Below, one piece after another: positions 4,553 through 7,749 of a stretch of DNA of 7,749 bases. This DNA is from an uncultured Lachnobacterium sp. (GTDB lineage Bacteria; Bacillota; Clostridia; Lachnospirales; Lachnospiraceae): contig URYB01000118.1 of assembly GCA_900552085.1 (NCBI GenBank), positions 1-7,749 of the forward strand, read 5' to 3'. The position numbers and the translations under genes are program-made. The notes under the pieces are model-generated. The model did not search any database, was not told the DNA's origin, and saw nothing but the letters and a program-made list of their open reading frames with translations. Positions within the stretch are counted from its first letter, which is position 1; each line of letters begins with the position of its first letter.

Positions 4553-6253
4553 ATGAACGGATTCGATAAGATCCCCGAGGAAAGGAAGAGGCGGCTGGAT
4601 GAGCTGTTTGAAGCATTTTCCGTAATAGGTGATGATACCTATGTGTATCTGTGTGACATGCAGTATGATTTTTCAAGATGGTCAAAGGTACTAACGGATG
4701 CTTTTGGTTTGCCGGGTGAATACATGTATGGAGCAGGAGCTATATGGGAGGAACACATTCATCCAGAAGACAGAAATGCCTTCCACCGTGGAATAGATGA
4801 TATATTCAGCGGTAGATCAGGCGGACATGATATGCAGTATCGTGCCAGAAGAAAAGATGGCGAGTACGATGTATGCACCTGCCGGGGGATTGTGATCAAG
4901 GATGTATCCGGTCAGCCTGAGTATTTCGGCGGTGCAATAAGAAACCACAGCCAACAAAGCCATATAGACCGATTGACAGGTTTACGAAATCAGTACGGAT
5001 TTTTCGAGGACATTCGAAGCCATATAGATAGTAAGATACCTATGAGGGTCTGCTTGATAGGAATCAGCAAGTTTGCAGAGATCAATGAGCTATATGGATA
5101 TGCTGCAGGGAACTCTGTCCTTCAGGGTGTAGGTCGTTACCTGATGGATCACGTAGGCAACAGAGGCGGCACCTTCCGCATGGATGGTTCTAAATTTGCC
5201 ATCATTACCGAGACTCAGACATATGAAGATATGGAGAGTACATATGAAGGTCTCAGAGCACACTTTCGGGAAGGCATAAAGCTTGGGGATGAGTATGCTC
5301 CTTTAGAATTACACGCAGGAACTTTTGCCGTAGATGATTTTACGACGGATGATCAGACGGTGTATTCCTGTCTGACATATGCTTATGATGAATCAAAGTT
5401 CAATAAGCAGGGCGATATCGTGGAATTCTGCAATAATCTAAGGACTGATAACATAAAGAGCACAGCAAAACTGCATTCTATACGAAATTCGATCAATAAT
5501 GAGTTTGACGGGTTTTATCTATTGTATCAGCCTGTGGTTGATGCCAAAACAGAAAAACTGATAGGAGCGGAGGCACTTCTTCGCTGGAAAAATGATAAGT
5601 ATGGCATGGTCCCTCCGGATGAGTTCATCCCGGTATTGGAAAAAGATCCATTGTTTCCGGTGCTTGGAGAGTGGATACTTCATACGGCAATGACTGATGC
5701 AAAAAAGATACAGGAGATCCTGCCCGATTTTATTATCAATGTCAACCTATCCTATGCGCAGCTTGAACGGCCTGATTTTACGGACAGCGTTTGGAATATT
5801 GTAAAGAATACAGGATTTGACCCGAGTAAGCTCTGTCTTGAAATAACGGAGAGGTGCAGACTTCTCGATATGAAGCTCCTAAACAACGTCATGACAACGC
5901 TTCGAGCAGGTGGAATCCATATTGCGCTTGATGATTTTGGAACGGGATTTTCTTCAATAGGACTTCTTAAGAATCTGCCGTTTGACACGATAAAGGTTGA
6001 CAGGGGCTTTGTACAGAAAATTGAGGAAGATGATAGAGAACGAAGACTTGTTTATAATTTTACCGATGTAGCCAGTATTTTTGGCTCCGATGTCTGCGTG
6101 GAGGGGATAGAGACATCCGGAATGCGAAATATACTAAAGGATATGAGCATACATAGTTTTCAGGGGTACTTTTATTCCAAGCCAGTTGAGTTGGGGACAA
6201 TTATTTCCAGTTTGAAATCGGAATCGGGAGAGATGTGCTTTAAAAATCCGTAA
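4553..6253 (+). CDS. PAS / degenerate GGDEF / EAL protein, predicted c-di-GMP phosphodiesterase
   Basis: GGAGG at 4542-4546 supports the ATG at 4553 (566 aa, no membrane segment). Residues about 25-135 form a PAS domain with HPEDR and a PAC-like tail. A GGDEF-like domain follows (about 138-295, beginning DRLTGLRN). Its active-site loop reads RMDGSKF (209-215), so GGDEF has become DGSKF and no RxxD inhibitory site precedes it; cyclase activity is not expected. The EAL domain (about 305-550) keeps every key residue seen in active enzymes: E340-A-L, N398 in NVNLS, E430 in LEITE, D460 and D461 in DDFGTG, K481 in IKVD, E517 in VEGIET and Q537 in FQGYFYSKP. It should therefore hydrolyse cyclic di-GMP to pGpG, with Mg2+ or Mn2+, in the cytosol. 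The PAS and dead GGDEF domains likely sense a ligand or protein and tune the EAL domain. It is followed 55 nt later by the MCP gene. Confidence 0.93.
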   Translation: MNGFDKIPEERKRRLDELFEAFSVIGDDTYVYLCDMQYDFSRWSKVLTDAFGLPGEYMYGAGAIWEEHIHPEDRNAFHRGIDDIFSGRSGGHDMQYRARRKDGEYDVCTCRGIVIKDVSGQPEYFGGAIRNHSQQSHIDRLTGLRNQYGFFEDIRSHIDSKIPMRVCLIGISKFAEINELYGYAAGNSVLQGVGRYLMDHVGNRGGTFRMDGSKFAIITETQTYEDMESTYEGLRAHFREGIKLGDEYAPLELHAGTFAVDDFTTDDQTVYSCLTYAYDESKFNKQGDIVEFCNNLRTDNIKSTAKLHSIRNSINNEFDGFYLLYQPVVDAKTEKLIGAEALLRWKNDKYGMVPPDEFIPVLEKDPLFPVLGEWILHTAMTDAKKIQEILPDFIINVNLSYAQLERPDFTDSVWNIVKNTGFDPSKLCLEITERCRLLDMKLLNNVMTTLRAGGIHIALDDFGTGFSSIGLLKNLPFDTIKVDRGFVQKIEEDDRERRLVYNFTDVASIFGSDVCVEGIETSGMRNILKDMSIHSFQGYFYSKPVELGTIISSLKSESGEMCFKNP

Positions 6254-6264
6254 AAGCGGGTTTT
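6243..6264 (+). terminator. Weak stem-loop across the EAL gene stop codon
   Basis: AAAATCCG at 6243-6250 pairs with CGGGTTTT at 6257-6264 through 8 pairs, one of them G-U, around a 6-nt loop that contains the start of the TAA stop (6251-6253). No U-run extends beyond the stem. It may cause partial termination or protect the mRNA between the EAL gene and the MCP gene. Confidence 0.3.
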
Positions 6265-6292
6265 GAAAATAAAGAGCAAATATTTTCTTATC

Positions 6293-6311
6293 AGGAGGAA
6301 TGAAAAAAATG
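6293..6311 (+). promoter_or_regulatory. Ribosome binding site that moves the MCP start to 6309
   Basis: AGGAGG at 6293-6298 is one base from an ATG at 6300, too close for initiation. An in-frame ATG at 6309 lies 10 nt away and is the more likely start, shortening the product by three residues. Confidence 0.65.
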
Positions 6312-7640
6312 AAGGGCAAACAAGGAATTTCAATCTATCTCATGCAGGTGCTTTTTGCACTTGTACCGCTTATTATCGGAGCTGTGGCATTGACACTTAT
6401 GTCAGTGGGACAGCTGAGCGGTAATATGGAAGAAGAGGTATATGAGAGGCTTGAGGTGGCTGCAATCGGGGCGGCGAATTATTTTGAATATGATATCCAG
6501 AACGGAATAATTGCCCAGGATGATGACAGTTTTGCCTATGTTGACAGTTTTGCAGGAAATGAAGTCGATATAACAATCTTTCAGGGGGATGTTCGTTTCA
6601 TAACTTCAATTAAGAATGCTGATGGGAGCAGGAATATAGGTACCACATCGGCACCGGAGATATGGAGTGCCTGTCAATCCGGAAAGACAGTGGAGAAGGA
6701 CAATGTTGATATCGGCGGAAATCAAATGAATGTTAATTTTATTCGGGTGTATTATGCGGGTGGGAATGTGTGGGGCATGTCTTTTGCCGGTGAGCCGATG
6801 GAAACGGTAAAAGCGGCTCAAAGCAAAGCCATTACCACTAATGTTATGGTAGCTGTGATGATAATTGTAGTATTTGCCATAGTGGCCATTATGGTAGCAC
6901 GACTTGTAGCCAATCCGATCAAGGTTCTTGCAGATGCATCGGGAAAGCTTGCAAAAGGACAGCTGAATACGGAGTTCAGTGCGAAGAGCCATGTGAAGGA
7001 GATTACTTCCTTGGTTGATTCCACTCGCAATCTCCAAAATGCGCTTGTAAGTGCAGTCGGTACTGTGAAAACATCGGCAGGCAGCTTGAGCGGAGCAGTT
7101 GTTGAGGTTGATGATAAGACCGGACATAATGTTGAAAGCGTCAGCCAGATAAATGTAGCAATAAATGAGGTGGCGGAAACCTCACAGTCTGTGGCAGAAT
7201 CTGCGCAGAGTATGGCCGAAAAGGCCGTTGAACTTGGCGATAATATTGAAAGGCTTAATGACAATATCGGGATACTTAGAAACGCATCTGATGAGATAAC
7301 CGTAGCTAATAATGAAGCATCTCAGTATATGGAAACCGTACTTAAATCAAGCAATGACAGTGTTTTGGCGGTTGGGGAGATCAGTGAAAAAATATCGGCA
7401 ACTAATGAAGCTGTTAAAGACATTTCAGAATCTGTACAGATGATAGATGCGATTGCAAACCAGACGCAGTTACTGTCGCTCAATGCTTCTATTGAGGCAG
7501 CACGTGCTGGAGAAGCTGGTAAAGGATTTGCAGTAGTAGCAGAAGAGGTTAGAAATCTAGCTAACCAGAGTGGTGAATTTGCTAGTCATATTACAGCTAT
7601 TGTTGATGAACGTCAACAAGTAGCTGCTGCATCTGTTTAG
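6309..7640 (+). pseudogene. Cache-HAMP methyl-accepting chemotaxis protein, interrupted by an in-frame stop
   Basis: From ATG 6309 the frame is 443 codons. Residues 7-30 form the first membrane segment. About 34-175 is an extracellular single-Cache-type sensor with the typical pattern VDITIFQGDVRFITSIKN...IGT, ending in a GMSFAGEP motif. About 178-201 is the second membrane segment, followed by a HAMP domain starting ANPIKVLAD. The cytoplasmic signalling helix leads to the highly conserved hairpin tip (NQTQLLSLNASIEAARAGEAGKGFAVVAEEVRNLA, about residues 380-414), which contacts CheA and CheW. Only about 30 residues follow before TAG at 7638-7640, whereas the returning helix should be about as long as the roughly 150-residue descending one. 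The same frame stays open after the stop to the window edge and continues in MCP-like style (AMTRLK...EQNELIVNTGEITEELK). The simplest reading is a nonsense mutation. The product as written would lack most of the return helix and probably fail to signal. Confidence 0.75.
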
Positions 7641-7749
7641 GCAATGACTAGGCTAAAAGGAGCCAATGATGAGCAGAATGAGCTAATTGTAAATACAGGA
7701 GAAATTACAGAAGAATTAAAAGCAAAATATAAACAGGAAAATTCTAAGC
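7641..7749 (+). pseudogene. Continuation of the MCP reading frame beyond the TAG stop (partial, runs off the window)
   Basis: In the MCP frame this stretch reads 36 open codons, acidic and helical, as expected for the returning signalling helix. AAAAGGAG at 7655-7662 precedes an ATG at 7666, but that frame closes after six codons, so no new gene begins here. The A+T-rich codon choice matches that of the MCP segment just before the stop. Confidence 0.55.

Noticed and set aside
6606..7127. 173-aa minus-strand ORF opposite the MCP gene
   Set aside because: It is antisense to a clear Cache-HAMP-MCP sequence, has low-complexity His/Tyr/Cys-rich composition, and has no binding site or promoter. 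It is a shadow frame.
7641..7749. New gene starting at ATG 7666 after AAAAGGAG
   Set aside because: The frame stops after six codons, and the neighbouring frame is a clear continuation of the MCP.
1..7749. tRNA, rRNA or CRISPR array
   Set aside because: No cloverleaf-like sequence, rRNA signature or regularly spaced direct repeats were seen. The only repeats are short promoter or IS-end motifs.

Overview
The window looks like chromosomal DNA from a low-to-moderate GC Firmicute, most likely Lachnospiraceae of the Butyrivibrio/Roseburia kind. This rests on strong AGGAGG-type ribosome binding sites, A+T-rich consensus promoters, an IS66 transposase of the Firmicute type, and PAS-GGDEF-EAL and Cache-MCP signalling proteins. 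The genus is an inference from style; no taxonomic marker gene is present. All supported protein genes are on the + strand.

Left part (about 1-2280): a decayed IS66-family insertion sequence. After two hairpins (1-37 and 82-119) comes a perfect-consensus promoter (228-256) embedded in three copies of TAGTGGTTATA. It drives a 125-aa accessory protein (294-671) whose stop overlaps the start of the transposase gene tnpC (668-2145) in an ATGA. tnpC is dead: a one-base expansion of a C run at 930-935 shifts the frame, and an internal deletion near 1431-1446 removes the segment expected to carry the first catalytic aspartate. A candidate right end lies at about 2275. tnpA and tnpB are absent.

Middle (2276-2504): non-coding. 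It holds a good sigma-A-like promoter (2304-2333), a possible 7-codon peptide (2380-2403), a strong stem-loop (2434-2466) and an extended -10 promoter (2475-2483).

Right part (2523-7749): five co-directional genes with short gaps or overlaps, probably one operon. They encode an unrecognised 101-aa protein, an unrecognised 273-aa mostly helical protein, a coiled-coil protein ending in a DUF2325 domain (probable TTG start inside the preceding gene), a PAS / degenerate-GGDEF / intact-EAL protein predicted to degrade cyclic di-GMP, and a Cache-HAMP methyl-accepting chemotaxis protein. The MCP reading frame is cut by an in-frame TAG at 7638-7640 but continues open to the window edge. The last two genes point to control of motility or surface behaviour through c-di-GMP and chemotaxis signalling. 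The first three form a tightly linked cassette of unknown role, and are the part of the window most likely to be undescribed.
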